64,000 bases of DNA from Streptomyces sp. ISL-98 (GTDB lineage: Bacteria > Actinomycetota > Actinomycetes > Streptomycetales > Streptomycetaceae). Shown piece after piece: positions 52,975 through 61,432 of the stretch. The stretch is from NCBI RefSeq assembly GCF_018614055.1, contig NZ_JAGGPB010000045.1, positions 1 to 64,000 of the forward strand. The letters run 5' to 3'. How positions within the stretch are numbered: the first letter of the stretch is position 1; each line of letters starts with the position of its first letter. The position numbers were made by a program, and so were the translations under genes. Under the pieces are notes generated by a model. That model had not been told where the DNA came from, ran no database searches, and worked only from the letters and a program-made list of their open reading frames with translations.

Positions 52975-53690
52975 TTACTCCTCGTCTGCTGCGTCGAGAG
53001 CTTGCTCGATCTGCTGATCAGAGCGTTGCTGATTTCGGTGGATGGCCTTGGCGTAGAAGCGGAAGAGAGCAGCGATGCTGTGCCCCGCTCGGCGGGCTAC
53101 CTCGGCCGGGGAGACCCCCGATTCCAGCTACAGGGAGACGCCCGCATGGCGGAGGGAGTACGGCACGTCCGCGAGCCGGGAAGCCGCCTCGGACTCGGTG
53201 AGCACCGAGCGGCGAGCAGCCTTCCAAACCTGTCCGTACTCCTTGGACAGCAGGTGACCGCCCCGCGCCGCGCGGAACAGCCGGCTGTCCTCCCCCGTGC
53301 CGAACTGCACGATGTGCTCGCGCACCAGGCGCACGAGAACCGGGCGGGATCGGAACGGCGCGGGTGGCCTTACGCGCCCGCTTCTTCAAGCCGCGTGAGT
53401 CGTAGGGCTCTCCAGTGTCCGTCCACCGGAGCCGACCCGAGGCGTGCTGCTGGACAACACGAGCTCTCCCCAACCCTCTTCCGGCAGGACGAAGTCTGTG
53501 GCCTTGAGATTGGTGGCCTCAGCCGGGCGGGTGGCGGTGTAGTAGCGGCAGCCGAAGAAGGCTTCAGCTGCTGACACGTCCGCCCTGTGAGCCAACAGCG
53601 CTGATCAGCTTCTTCGCCAATTGGGGGCCAGGGACGAACCGGGTATCGAGCGCGGACCGCACAGCGGGCGTCCCTTCGGCGTGTCCGGTG
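52975..53690 (-). pseudogene. tyrosine recombinase (integrase) pseudogene
   Basis: Catalytic-domain pieces can be read in successive frames on the minus strand: DTRFVPGPQLAKKL, then FFGCRYYTATRPAEA with the first Arg, then WTDTGEPYDSRGLKKRARK, then LVREHIVQFG...YSLRHAGVSL with the HxxR, and RAGHSIAALFRFYAK with the tyrosine. At least three frameshifts are needed, and one TAG (53128-53130) replaces what is normally Trp. The reading frame ends at TAA 52975-52977. The gene points to tRNA-Ser with its 3' end nearest, as in integrative elements. The start is not determinable. Confidence 0.8.
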
Positions 53691-53695
53691 TGGGG

Positions 53696-54565
53696 TCAGG
53701 AGGCCGTGGAGAGGCGGGCTGCGGAGGCGATTGTGGCGCGGGCTTCGCGTTCGGTGAGGCCTGCTTGGACTGCGGCTTCTGTCAGGGCGTCCGCGAGGGA
53801 GTCGCCCATGCCGTTCTCGTACGCACGACATGCGGCCCAGAAGAGGCGGGTGTTGCGCTGGCCTTCTTGGGCGGTGAGTACGAACTGGACCAGGCCGTGG
53901 CCTCGGCCGGGGTGGTCGGTGGGGCGGGTCGTGGGGGTGTGCGGGCGTGCGGGGGGTGTGAGGAGGCGCAGGAGTGCGCTGGGGCAGGGGGCCGGGGTCA
54001 GGTGGCCGGTGCCGGGGGCCGTGCGGTAGATGCCGTGGGTGGTGAGGGAGCCGGGACCCACCAGATAGCCGCCGGCGCCGCGGATGTCGATGCCGGGGGC
54101 GAGGCGGCTCACGGAGTTGGGGACGACGGTTTCGGGCGGCCCTGTGAGCCAGATGTGGCGGCCGCCGCTGGGCGTGAGGACGACCACGGTGTCCGGGATC
54201 GTGAAGAGGTGCTGAAGGGCCAGGTGCCTGAGGGCCGCCGTGGCGTCGGTATCCGATTTCGTATCGAGGTCGATGCCGATGAGGTGGTGGGGCGGGCGGC
54301 CGCAGGCGATGCCGTAGCCGGTGGCCCAGGGGGCGGCGGCGAAGAGGGCACGGACGGCGGCGGGGTCGGTCGTGGCGTCGTGGACGCCGTGGCCCGGCAG
54401 CCCGCACTCGCCTCGGCACGGAACCGGCTCGGAGGAACCCCTGTGCGGTGAACGCAGGGCGGGGAGCTTTGTGCGGGACAGGGGGATGACGGGGAGCCCG
54501 CGCTCGGCGGCGGAGAGAGCGTGGGCGAGGGCCAGGGTGGCTGTGCGCCGGTCGGATGTGGCCAT
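53696..54565 (-). CDS. bifunctional DNA primase/polymerase (Prim-Pol) domain protein
   Basis: 289 residues. All AEP blocks are present: motif I LIGIDLDTKSD with two Asp, motif II TPSGGRHIWL with the GGxH, and motif III PGIDIRGAGGYLVGPGS. The Cys/His-rich segment (CRGECGLPGHGVH) precedes motif I. A helical C-terminal part (VLTAQEGQRNTRLFWAACRAYENG) is like those of AICE replication proteins of the Prim-Pol type. No helicase domain is fused. It lies just upstream of the integrase pseudogene on the same strand, and so probably belongs to the same decayed element. Confidence 0.85.
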   Translation of the reverse strand: MATSDRRTATLALAHALSAAERGLPVIPLSRTKLPALRSPHRGSSEPVPCRGECGLPGHGVHDATTDPAAVRALFAAAPWATGYGIACGRPPHHLIGIDLDTKSDTDATAALRHLALQHLFTIPDTVVVLTPSGGRHIWLTGPPETVVPNSVSRLAPGIDIRGAGGYLVGPGSLTTHGIYRTAPGTGHLTPAPCPSALLRLLTPPARPHTPTTRPTDHPGRGHGLVQFVLTAQEGQRNTRLFWAACRAYENGMGDSLADALTEAAVQAGLTEREARATIASAARLSTAS

Positions 54566-54889
54566 GGATCTATTTTCGTACGAGTGTTCGAAGAAAGGAA
54601 GGGGGAGGGGGTGAGGGGGCAGGGGGAGGTGCTGGCCGAAAGCGCTGCGAAACGCTTTTTCCCTTGCCGTGGGCGGTTTCCGTGGTGCGGGATGGGTTGA
54701 GCTGCGGTTTTGGGGACGTGAAGGGGGTTTATCGACTTGTCCTCACGCTTGAGGGGGAAATAGGGCCTCCGGGCTGGTTCGCCGGGGATTCGATGGGCAA
54801 CTCTGATCTTGCGACGTCGTGACCACTACCGAAGCGGTCGGCCAACTGCTCCGGAATCAGCCGTACTTACAGTTCCTGGAGGAATTGAC
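54566..54889. other. 324-bp divergent promoter region
   Basis: Between the Prim-Pol gene and the small secreted protein. AAAGCG/CGCTTT (54639-54658) forms a weak hairpin followed by TTTTT, unusual for this chromosome. No small gene was recognised. Confidence 0.4.
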
Positions 54890-55201
54890 ATGGCAAGCAT
54901 CCGCACCGCCCGCGTCATCGCCGCCTTCGCAGCTCTGCCCCTCGCGGCGGCGCTCTTCTCGGGTGTTGCCGTTGCTGACAACGGTGCCTTCGCGAACCTC
55001 GGATCGAACGCGTCTGTGGCCACGGTCAGCGGCAGTGGTGTCGGCGGCGACAACAACGGCAACTCGACCACCACACAGCAGGTGGCGACCGGCTCCGGCG
55101 CGTCCAACCAGAACAAAACCGCGAGCGTGAACGGCTCTGGCTTCACGGCGGTCGACCAGTCGAACGAGAACGTCGCCGTCAACTTCACCAACCTCTGGTG
55201 A
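54890..55201 (+). CDS. small secreted Asn/Gly/Ser/Thr-rich protein
   Basis: 103 residues. A signal peptide to about residue 29 (ending VAVADNGA) is followed by a mature protein of about 74 residues with no Cys and few charged residues. It contains NGNSTTTQQVATGSG, ASNQNKTASVNGSG and DQSNENVAVNF, loosely periodic Gln/Asn strands like those of curli-type or other self-assembling proteins. Only the composition and periodicity support this. GGAGG lies 10 bases before the ATG. A stable terminator follows at 55244. Confidence 0.7.
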   Translation: MASIRTARVIAAFAALPLAAALFSGVAVADNGAFANLGSNASVATVSGSGVGGDNNGNSTTTQQVATGSGASNQNKTASVNGSGFTAVDQSNENVAVNFTNLW

Positions 55202-55243
55202 GACGCGGCCCGGACGGGGTCTGTGTCGTGGGGTGAGCGACTG

Positions 55244-55277
55244 CCTGTGCGACGGCGCTACGGCGCCGTTGCGCAGG
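55244..55277 (+). terminator. terminator after the small secreted protein
   Basis: A 15-bp stem (two G-U pairs) CCTGTGCGACGGCGC / GCGCCGTTGCGCAGG around a TACG loop, 43 bp after the stop codon. Confidence 0.7.
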
Positions 55278-55341
55278 CCGTTCGCGTTTTGGCATCCGGC
55301 GCCCGGCGAGCGTCGTCTTCGGTCTTGACAGTGGTGATGAA

Positions 55342-55358
55342 TCTGACGGACAGTCAGA
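55342..55358. promoter_or_regulatory. palindromic operator upstream of the acyl-CoA dehydrogenase operon
   Basis: TCTGACGGACAGTCAGA has perfect 6-bp arms over a 5-base centre. It starts 12 bases after a -35-like TTGACA (55324-55329) and 35 bp before the first gene. The shape is that of a TetR-family (KstR-like) repressor site. No TetR gene is adjacent. Confidence 0.65.
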
Positions 55359-55392
55359 AACCTTCATCCGTACGTTGTCGGAGGCCGCCGCC

Positions 55393-56571
55393 GTGCATCT
55401 CGCCCCCACCGCGCGCCAGCGGCAGCTGCGCGCCGAACTCCGCTCGTACTTCCGCGAGGTGATGAAGGGCGAGGAGGCGACGGATCCGGTCGGGCAGCGA
55501 GCGTTGCTGCGGCGGATTGGCGGCGACGGAATGCTCGGCCTGGGCTGGCCCGTCGCGTACGGCGGTCAGGGGCGCGGCGCCGACGAGCAGTTCGTCTTCT
55601 TCGACGAGGCGTACCGGGCGGGTGCGCCCGTCTCGATGGTCACACTCAATACGGTCGGGCCGACCCTCATGAAGTACGGGACGCCCGAACAGAAGGACTT
55701 CTTCCTGCCGCGCATCCTGCGCGGCGAGCTCGTCTTCGCGATCGGCTACACGGAGCCGTCGGCCGGTACCGACCTCGCCTCGCTCCGTACGCGCGCCGTG
55801 CGCGTGAGCGCAGGCGAGGCCGGCGAGGGCGACCAGTGGGTGATCGACGGGCAGAAGATCTTCACCAGCAACGCCCAGAACGCCGACTGGATCTGGCTCG
55901 CCTGCCGTACGGACCCGGACGCCCCGAAGCACAAGGGCATCTCGATCGTGCTGGTGCCGACGGACGCACCGGGCTTCTCGTGGACGCCGATCGAGACGGT
56001 GGGCGGTCTGACGACGACCGCCACGTACTACGACGGCATCCGGGTGCCCGTCACGAACCTGGTCGGTGAGGAGAACGGCGGCTGGGGGCTGATCACCAAC
56101 CAGCTCAACCACGAGCGGGTGGCGCTCGCCGCGATCGGCATGCAGGCCGAGGACTGCTACGACCAGGCGCTGGCGTACGCCGCGACTCCCGACCCGACGA
56201 CGGGAGAACGGCCGGCGGACCGGCCGTGGGTGCGCGCGCGGCTGGCCGAGGCGCACGCACGGCTGGCGGCGGTGCGGCTCCTGAACTGGCGGCTGGTCGG
56301 CGACGTGGGGGCGGGGACGCTCGCGCCGGGTGATGCGAGTGGCGTGAAATTTATGGGAACCGAATCGGCCGTCGCGGTGTATCGAATATGTCAGGAAGTT
56401 GCGGGCGAGGCCGGACTGGTCCGCTCCGGCTCCGTGGGGGCGTTCGGGGACGGGGAGTTGGAGCGGATGAACAGGGCCGCGCAGATCAACACCTTCGGGG
56501 GCGGGGTGAGCGAGGTGCAGCGGGAGATCGTGGCGACGATGCGGCTCGGGATGCGGAGGGGGCGTCGATGA
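55393..56571 (+). CDS. acyl-CoA dehydrogenase (ChsE2/FadE29-like)
   Basis: 392 residues, complete acyl-CoA dehydrogenase fold: LGLGWPVAYGGQG, FAIGYTEPSAGTDLASL (FAD/substrate segment), and the C-terminal TFGGGVSEVQREIVA block. Size and order in the operon fit FadE29 of the mycobacterial igr locus, one half of an alpha2-beta2 dehydrogenase. The GTG at 55393 has GGAGG 5 bases upstream and is preferred over TTG 55375. The gene ends overlapping the next (ATGA). Confidence 0.85.
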   Translation: MHLAPTARQRQLRAELRSYFREVMKGEEATDPVGQRALLRRIGGDGMLGLGWPVAYGGQGRGADEQFVFFDEAYRAGAPVSMVTLNTVGPTLMKYGTPEQKDFFLPRILRGELVFAIGYTEPSAGTDLASLRTRAVRVSAGEAGEGDQWVIDGQKIFTSNAQNADWIWLACRTDPDAPKHKGISIVLVPTDAPGFSWTPIETVGGLTTTATYYDGIRVPVTNLVGEENGGWGLITNQLNHERVALAAIGMQAEDCYDQALAYAATPDPTTGERPADRPWVRARLAEAHARLAAVRLLNWRLVGDVGAGTLAPGDASGVKFMGTESAVAVYRICQEVAGEAGLVRSGSVGAFGDGELERMNRAAQINTFGGGVSEVQREIVATMRLGMRRGRR

Positions 56572-57581
56572 GTGCGGATGTGCATGCAGAGGTGAGCGCC
56601 GACGTGAGCGCCGACGTGAAGGCGGACGCGAGCGCGGGTGTGGACTCGGGCGCGGATCTGCTTCGGCTTCTCAAGGCGTTCGAGGGGCGGGCGGCCGCGA
56701 CCTCGGGCGTCGGCAAGGACGCCGTCAACGAGCCGATGATCAGACACTGGTGCGAGGCGATGGGGGACGAGAGTCCGGCGTATTCGGGCCCGGACGCGAT
56801 TGCTCCGCCGACAATGCTCCAGGCCTGGACGATGGGCGGCCTTTCCGGGCATACGGGCAGGTCGTCGGCGTACGACGAACTGTCCGCGCTGCTCGACGGC
56901 GAGGGGTACACCTCGGTGGTCGCGACCGACTGCGAGCAGGAGTACGTACGGGATCTGCGGCCGGGGGACCGGATCACCTTCGACGCAGTGATCGAGTCGG
57001 TGTCGGAGCGCAAAACCACCAAGCTGGGGACGGGACACTTCGTCACGACGCGGATGGATGTCCGTGCGGACGGCGAACTGGCGGGGACGCACCGATTCCG
57101 CATCCTCAAGTACGCGCCGGCGGGGAAAAGGCCCAAGGGCGAGCGGCCGAGGCCCGTGATCAACCGGGACAACGCCGGGTTCTGGGACGGGGTGGCCGGG
57201 CACAGGCTGCTGATACAGCGGTGCGGCGGCTGCGGGACACTGCGGTTCCCCTGGCTGCCGGGGTGCGGGGCGTGCGGGTCACCGGAGTGGGACACGGTCG
57301 AGGCGAGCGGCGCGGGGACGGTCTTCTCGTACGTCGTCATGCACCACCCCGCCTTCCCGGCCTTCGCTGCGTCTGATCATGCCGCTGACGCGGCGGGTCC
57401 CTACGCGGTCGTGCTGATCGAGCTGTCGGAGGGTGTGCGGATCATCAGCAATGTGGTCGGGGTGGCGTACGACAAGGTGCGGATCGGCATGCCCGTACAG
57501 CTGGAATTCCTGCGCGTGGACAAGGAGTTGGAGCTGCCGGTCTTTCGCCCGGCCGAGCATGGCGGAGGGGGTGAGGGCTGA
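56568..57581 (+). CDS. MaoC-like / DUF35 (OB-fold) fusion protein (ChsH2-like)
   Basis: 337 residues. The N-terminal 180 residues show a hot-dog (MaoC) fold with VNEPMIRHWCEAMGDESPAY. The C-terminal part is a DUF35 zinc-ribbon and OB domain: CGGCGTLRFPWLPGCGACGS with four Cys. It matches ChsH2, which with ChsH1 hydrates the enoyl-CoA side chain and docks the Ltp2 thiolase through DUF35. The N-terminus is low complexity (VSADVSADVKADASAG). ATGA overlap with the dehydrogenase. Confidence 0.87.
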   Translation: MSADVHAEVSADVSADVKADASAGVDSGADLLRLLKAFEGRAAATSGVGKDAVNEPMIRHWCEAMGDESPAYSGPDAIAPPTMLQAWTMGGLSGHTGRSSAYDELSALLDGEGYTSVVATDCEQEYVRDLRPGDRITFDAVIESVSERKTTKLGTGHFVTTRMDVRADGELAGTHRFRILKYAPAGKRPKGERPRPVINRDNAGFWDGVAGHRLLIQRCGGCGTLRFPWLPGCGACGSPEWDTVEASGAGTVFSYVVMHHPAFPAFAASDHAADAAGPYAVVLIELSEGVRIISNVVGVAYDKVRIGMPVQLEFLRVDKELELPVFRPAEHGGGGEG

Positions 57582-58717
57582 TGGATTTCACGCCGACGGA
57601 GGAGCAGAGAGCGGCGCAGGAGCTGGCCGCGCAGATCTTCGGGGACCTGCCGACGCATGAGCGGCTGTCCCCCAAGCTCTCGGCTCCGCTCGAGCAGGGA
57701 AGACCCCCATCACTGACGGGCACGGACGGCGAGCTGTGGAAGGCGGTCTGCGCGGCCGGGCTGATCGCGGCCGTCGAGGAGATCGGCCTGCTCGGGCTGG
57801 TGCTGCTGCTGGAGGAGCAGGGTCGGACGACGGCACAGGTGCCGTTCGCGGCGACATGTGTGTACGGGCTGCTGGCGATCGCGGCGCACGGCAGCGAGGA
57901 GCAGCGGGCGCGGCTGCTGCCCGCGATCGGCGACGGCACGACGGTCGTGACCGGAGCCTTCCCGGCCACCGGGTCGATACGGTCCGACGCGTCCGGCGCG
58001 CTGAACGGCACGGCGCCGCTCGTGCCGTGGCTGCGCGACGCCACCCATGTGCTGGTTCCGGACGCGGACCGGGCGCTGTGGCTCGTACCGACGGCGGATC
58101 CGGCGGTGACGGTCGAGCCGGTGGAGACCACCGCGCCGTGGTCGGCCGGCCGGCTCACGCTGAATGGCGCTCCCGGTGAGTGGATCGGGGACGACGCGGC
58201 CGGTGGAGTGTACGAGCACGTGCTGGCCACGAGCCGCACCGCCTTTGCCGGGCTGCAGGCGGGGGTGTGCGCCGGGTCCCTCGCGCGGGCCGTGGAACAT
58301 ACCTCGACGCGCGAGCAGTTCGGGCGTCCGCTCTCCACCAACCAGGGCGTGCTGCTGCGGGCGGCCGACGCGTACATGGACACCGAGGCGATACGGGTCA
58401 CGGCGTACGAGGCCGCCTGGCGCCGCGACGAGGGCCTGCCCTTCGGCACGCACGCACTCACCGCGGCGTGGTGGGCGTCGGAGGCGGGGCAGCGCGTGGT
58501 GCATACCGGGCAGCATCTGCACGGGGGGATGGGAGCGGATCTGGATCACCCCGTCCATCGGCACTTTCTGTGGGGGCGGCAGCTCGACGCGTATCTGGGG
58601 AGTGGGAGTGAAGCGCTGGCCGAATTGGGGGAGTTGCTCGTCGGCGCAGATCAGGTTGATCAGGTTGATCAGGAAGATCGCGTAGAGCGAGTCGGGCAAG
58701 AGGAGGGGCCGGTATGA
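57581..58717 (+). CDS. acyl-CoA dehydrogenase partner subunit (ChsE1/FadE28-like)
   Basis: 378 residues. The dehydrogenase fold is recognisable (MDFTPTEEQRAAQEL start, AGLIAAVEEIGLLGLVLLLEEQGR, TSRTAFAGLQAGVCAG, HTGQHLHGGMGAD) but diverged. That is the pattern of the partner half in heterotetrameric steroid-chain dehydrogenases. TGATG overlaps with the preceding gene. The C-terminal end is extended by a run of DQVDQVDQEDR. Confidence 0.83.
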   Translation: MDFTPTEEQRAAQELAAQIFGDLPTHERLSPKLSAPLEQGRPPSLTGTDGELWKAVCAAGLIAAVEEIGLLGLVLLLEEQGRTTAQVPFAATCVYGLLAIAAHGSEEQRARLLPAIGDGTTVVTGAFPATGSIRSDASGALNGTAPLVPWLRDATHVLVPDADRALWLVPTADPAVTVEPVETTAPWSAGRLTLNGAPGEWIGDDAAGGVYEHVLATSRTAFAGLQAGVCAGSLARAVEHTSTREQFGRPLSTNQGVLLRAADAYMDTEAIRVTAYEAAWRRDEGLPFGTHALTAAWWASEAGQRVVHTGQHLHGGMGADLDHPVHRHFLWGRQLDAYLGSGSEALAELGELLVGADQVDQVDQEDRVERVGQEEGPV

Positions 58718-59127
58718 AGGTCGGTCATGAGCTGCCGCCGCTGGAGATTCCGATCACCCGCACGCTGATCGTCGCGGGCGCCGTCGCCTCCCGCGACTAC
58801 CAGGACGTCCACCACGATGCCGAAGCCGCCCGGGAAAAGGGCTCCCCCGACATCTTCATGAACATACTGACCACCAATGGCCTGGTCGGCCGTTACATCA
58901 CCGACCATTTCGGGCCCGAGTCCCGGTTGTGCGCGGTGAAGATCCGCCTCGGGGCACCCAACTACCCGGGGGACACCATGGTGTTGAGCGGCACGGTGAC
59001 TGCCCTCGACGACGACGGCACGGCCGAGGTGCGGGTCGTCGGAGCAAACGGTCTTGGGCATCACGTCACCGGCAAGGTGACCGTCAAGGTCGACGTCAAT
59101 GCCGCCGTCCGGGAGGGGGCCTCGTGA
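58714..59127 (+). CDS. MaoC-family enoyl-CoA hydratase (ChsH1-like)
   Basis: 137 residues, single hot-dog domain with RDYQDVHHDAEAA (hydratase-2-like motif with His), GSPDIFMNIL and AVKIRLGAPNYPGD. It would pair with the MaoC-DUF35 protein. ATGA overlap with the upstream dehydrogenase. Confidence 0.85.
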   Translation: MKVGHELPPLEIPITRTLIVAGAVASRDYQDVHHDAEAAREKGSPDIFMNILTTNGLVGRYITDHFGPESRLCAVKIRLGAPNYPGDTMVLSGTVTALDDDGTAEVRVVGANGLGHHVTGKVTVKVDVNAAVREGAS

Positions 59128-60290
59128 GCGTACGCAGAGCCGACACGCTCGGCGGGAAGGCGGCGATCGCAGGCATCGGGGCGACCGAGTTCTCGAAGGA
59201 CTCCGGGCGCAGCGAGCTGAAGCTGGCCGTCGAAGCCGTGCAGGTGGCCATCGACGACGCCGGGCTCACCCCCGCCGACGTCGACGGCATGGTCACTTTC
59301 ACCATGGACACCAGCCCCGAGATCACCGTGGCCCAGGCGGCCGGCATCGGCGAGCTGTCGTTCTTCTCCCGCATCCACTACGGCGGCGGCGCGGCCTGCG
59401 CCACCGTTCAGCAGGCCGCTCTCGCCGTGGCGAGCGGAGTGGCCGAGGTCGTCGTCTGCTACCGGGCGTTCAACGAGCGCTCCGGCCGCCGCTTCGGCTC
59501 GGGAGTGCAGCACCGGGAGCCCTCGGCCGAAGGCGCGGCGCTCGGCTGGGCGCTGCCGTTCGGGCTGCTCACCCCCGCCTCCTGGGTCGCCATGGCCGCC
59601 CAGCGCTATCTCCGTACGTACAACCTGACGCCCGACGCCTTCGGCCATGTCGCCGTCACCGACCGCCGCCATGCCGCCCGCAACCCGGCGGCGTACTTCT
59701 ACGAGAAGCCCATCACCCTCGCCGACCATGCCGCCTCGCGCTGGATCGTCGAACCGCTGCGGCTCCTCGACTGCTGCCAGGAGACCGACGGCGGGCAGGC
59801 GATCGTCGTGACCTCCGCCGAGCGGGCCAGAGACCTGCGCCGGCCGCCGGCGGTGATCGTCGCCGCCGCACAGGGGGCCGGCCGGGGGCAGGAGCAGATG
59901 ACCAGCTTCTACCGCGACGACCTGACCGGCCTGCCCGAGATGGACGTGGTCGCCCGCCAGCTCTGGCAGACGTCGGGACTGCGCCCGGCCGACATCGACG
60001 TGGGCATCCTCTATGACCACTTCACGCCCTTCGTGCTGATGCAGCTGGAGGAGTTCGGCTTCTGCGGGCCCGGCGAGGCCGCCGACTTCGTGGCGGAGGA
60101 CGCTCTGCCGCTGAATACGCACGGCGGCCAGCTCGGCGAGGCGTACCTGCACGGTATGAACGGCATCGCGGAGGCGGTCAGACAGCTGCGCGGCACGTCG
60201 GTGAATCAGATACCGGGCGCGGGCCGAGCTTTGGTCACTGCAGGCACAGGCGTTCCCACGTCCGGGTTGATCCTTGGCGCGGATGGCTGA
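59124..60290 (+). CDS. thiolase-like lipid-transfer protein (Ltp2-like aldolase)
   Basis: 388 residues with the thiolase/SCP-x fold: GIGATEFSKDSG, YGGGAACATVQQAALAVASG, LLDCCQETDGGQAIVV and a late NTHGGQLGEAYLHGMNG. In mycobacteria Ltp2 is a retro-aldolase releasing propionyl-CoA with the DUF35 partner. GTGA overlap with the MaoC gene; the GTG at 59124 has GGAGGGGG upstream. It closes the five-gene operon. Confidence 0.87.
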   Translation: MSVRRADTLGGKAAIAGIGATEFSKDSGRSELKLAVEAVQVAIDDAGLTPADVDGMVTFTMDTSPEITVAQAAGIGELSFFSRIHYGGGAACATVQQAALAVASGVAEVVVCYRAFNERSGRRFGSGVQHREPSAEGAALGWALPFGLLTPASWVAMAAQRYLRTYNLTPDAFGHVAVTDRRHAARNPAAYFYEKPITLADHAASRWIVEPLRLLDCCQETDGGQAIVVTSAERARDLRRPPAVIVAAAQGAGRGQEQMTSFYRDDLTGLPEMDVVARQLWQTSGLRPADIDVGILYDHFTPFVLMQLEEFGFCGPGEAADFVAEDALPLNTHGGQLGEAYLHGMNGIAEAVRQLRGTSVNQIPGAGRALVTAGTGVPTSGLILGADG

Positions 60291-60342
60291 GAGCGGGGTG
60301 TGAGAGGCGTTCGGAGCGTGCGGGAGTCATTCACTCTTCTTC

Positions 60343-61257
60343 ATGTACCAACACATCTGCCTACAAAAGCACCTGCAGAGAATCCTCGGATTCGCACTCG
60401 CCGCGGCCGCCGCGATCGGACTGCTGGCCATGCCGCAAGAGGCCGGGGCGCACGCGTCTCCGGTGCCGTACCCGCCGCCGCCGGCACCGGCATCGGGGGC
60501 GCCATCGGGGGTGGGAGCAGGATCGGCCGCCAGTCGCATCGTGATCTACCGCGGCCGGATGTTCGACACCTGCCGCGTGCCGCCCCTCGCCACCATGCGT
60601 GCCTGGCGCAAGTCTCCGTACCGGGCCGTCGGCGTGTACTACGCGGGACGCGGCCGGGCCTGCCGGAATCAGCCGCACCTCAGCAAGCGCTGGGTGGAAA
60701 CCGTGAACGAGATGGGCTGGCGGGTGCTGCCGATCTTCGTCGGCTCGCAGTCGCCCTGCGTGCACGCCAGGAACAAGCGAAGGGTACGGATCGGCCGTGC
60801 GCCCTGGCGCCAGGGCAGGAAGGAGGGACGGGACGCAGTCCGCAGCGCGCGGGCGCTCGGCATGCACACCGGCAGCGCGCTCTACCTCGACGTGGAGGCG
60901 TACAACGCGGGGAACCTCCGCTGCGCCCGCACCACGCTCGACTTCGTCCGTGGCTGGAACCGCGAAGTGCGCCGGCACGACTACGTCCCCGGCTTCTACA
61001 GCAGCGCGGACTCCGGGGTGCGGCACATGGAACGCGCCCGCAAGGCGGGGGCCAAGGACCTGCCGTCGGTCATGTGGTTCGCCCGCTGGCAGACGAAGCC
61101 CTCCCTGTACGGCGAGCCCGCCCTCTCCAGGCACGCATGGGCCCCCCACCGCCGCATCCATCAGTACGCGGGCAATGTGAAGGAGAAGTACGGAGGCCGC
61201 CTCCTGAAGATCGACCGCAACAAGGCCGACGCCCCCGTAGCCCGAATCGCCCCCTGA
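60343..61257 (+). CDS. secreted DUF1906 (glycoside hydrolase-like) protein
   Basis: 304 residues. A signal peptide ends near residue 36 (EAGAHAS), followed by a Pro-rich stretch PVPYPPPPAPAS. The domain shows FDTCRVPPLATMRAW, VGVYYAGRGRACR, GWRVLPIFVG, LYLDVEAYN and VPGFYSSADSG, which match the Rv2525c-like, DUF1906 TIM-barrel family thought to act on envelope glycans. ATG 60343 has no strong ribosome site. Not part of the preceding operon. Confidence 0.82.
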   Translation: MYQHICLQKHLQRILGFALAAAAAIGLLAMPQEAGAHASPVPYPPPPAPASGAPSGVGAGSAASRIVIYRGRMFDTCRVPPLATMRAWRKSPYRAVGVYYAGRGRACRNQPHLSKRWVETVNEMGWRVLPIFVGSQSPCVHARNKRRVRIGRAPWRQGRKEGRDAVRSARALGMHTGSALYLDVEAYNAGNLRCARTTLDFVRGWNREVRRHDYVPGFYSSADSGVRHMERARKAGAKDLPSVMWFARWQTKPSLYGEPALSRHAWAPHRRIHQYAGNVKEKYGGRLLKIDRNKADAPVARIAP

Positions 61258-61329
61258 CCTGCCACAAGAGCCGTGGACACCGGTCGGCCCCCGAGACCCG
61301 ACCCCGACGGAAGGCCTGACGGCCTCCAC

Positions 61330-61369
61330 CCTCAGGAGGTGGGGGTGGCACCACCCCTACAACCTGAGG
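61330..61369. promoter_or_regulatory. stem-loop in the sigma-factor leader
   Basis: CCTCAGG/CCTGAGG outer and GGGGTGG/CCACCCC inner stems. It lies 72 bp after the DUF1906 stop and 64 bp before the sigma-factor ATG, so it could be the former's terminator or a leader element. Confidence 0.45.
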
Positions 61370-61432
61370 CGGACCCCGCTTCGGGACCTGGGGCCGATCC
61401 GCAGCGGTAGTACGCGAACCTAGCGTGGACCT

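Noticed and set aside
55324..55329. Complete sigma-70 promoter for the dehydrogenase operon
   Set aside because: TTGACA is clear but no -10 is found at 16-19 bp; only the palindrome is reported.
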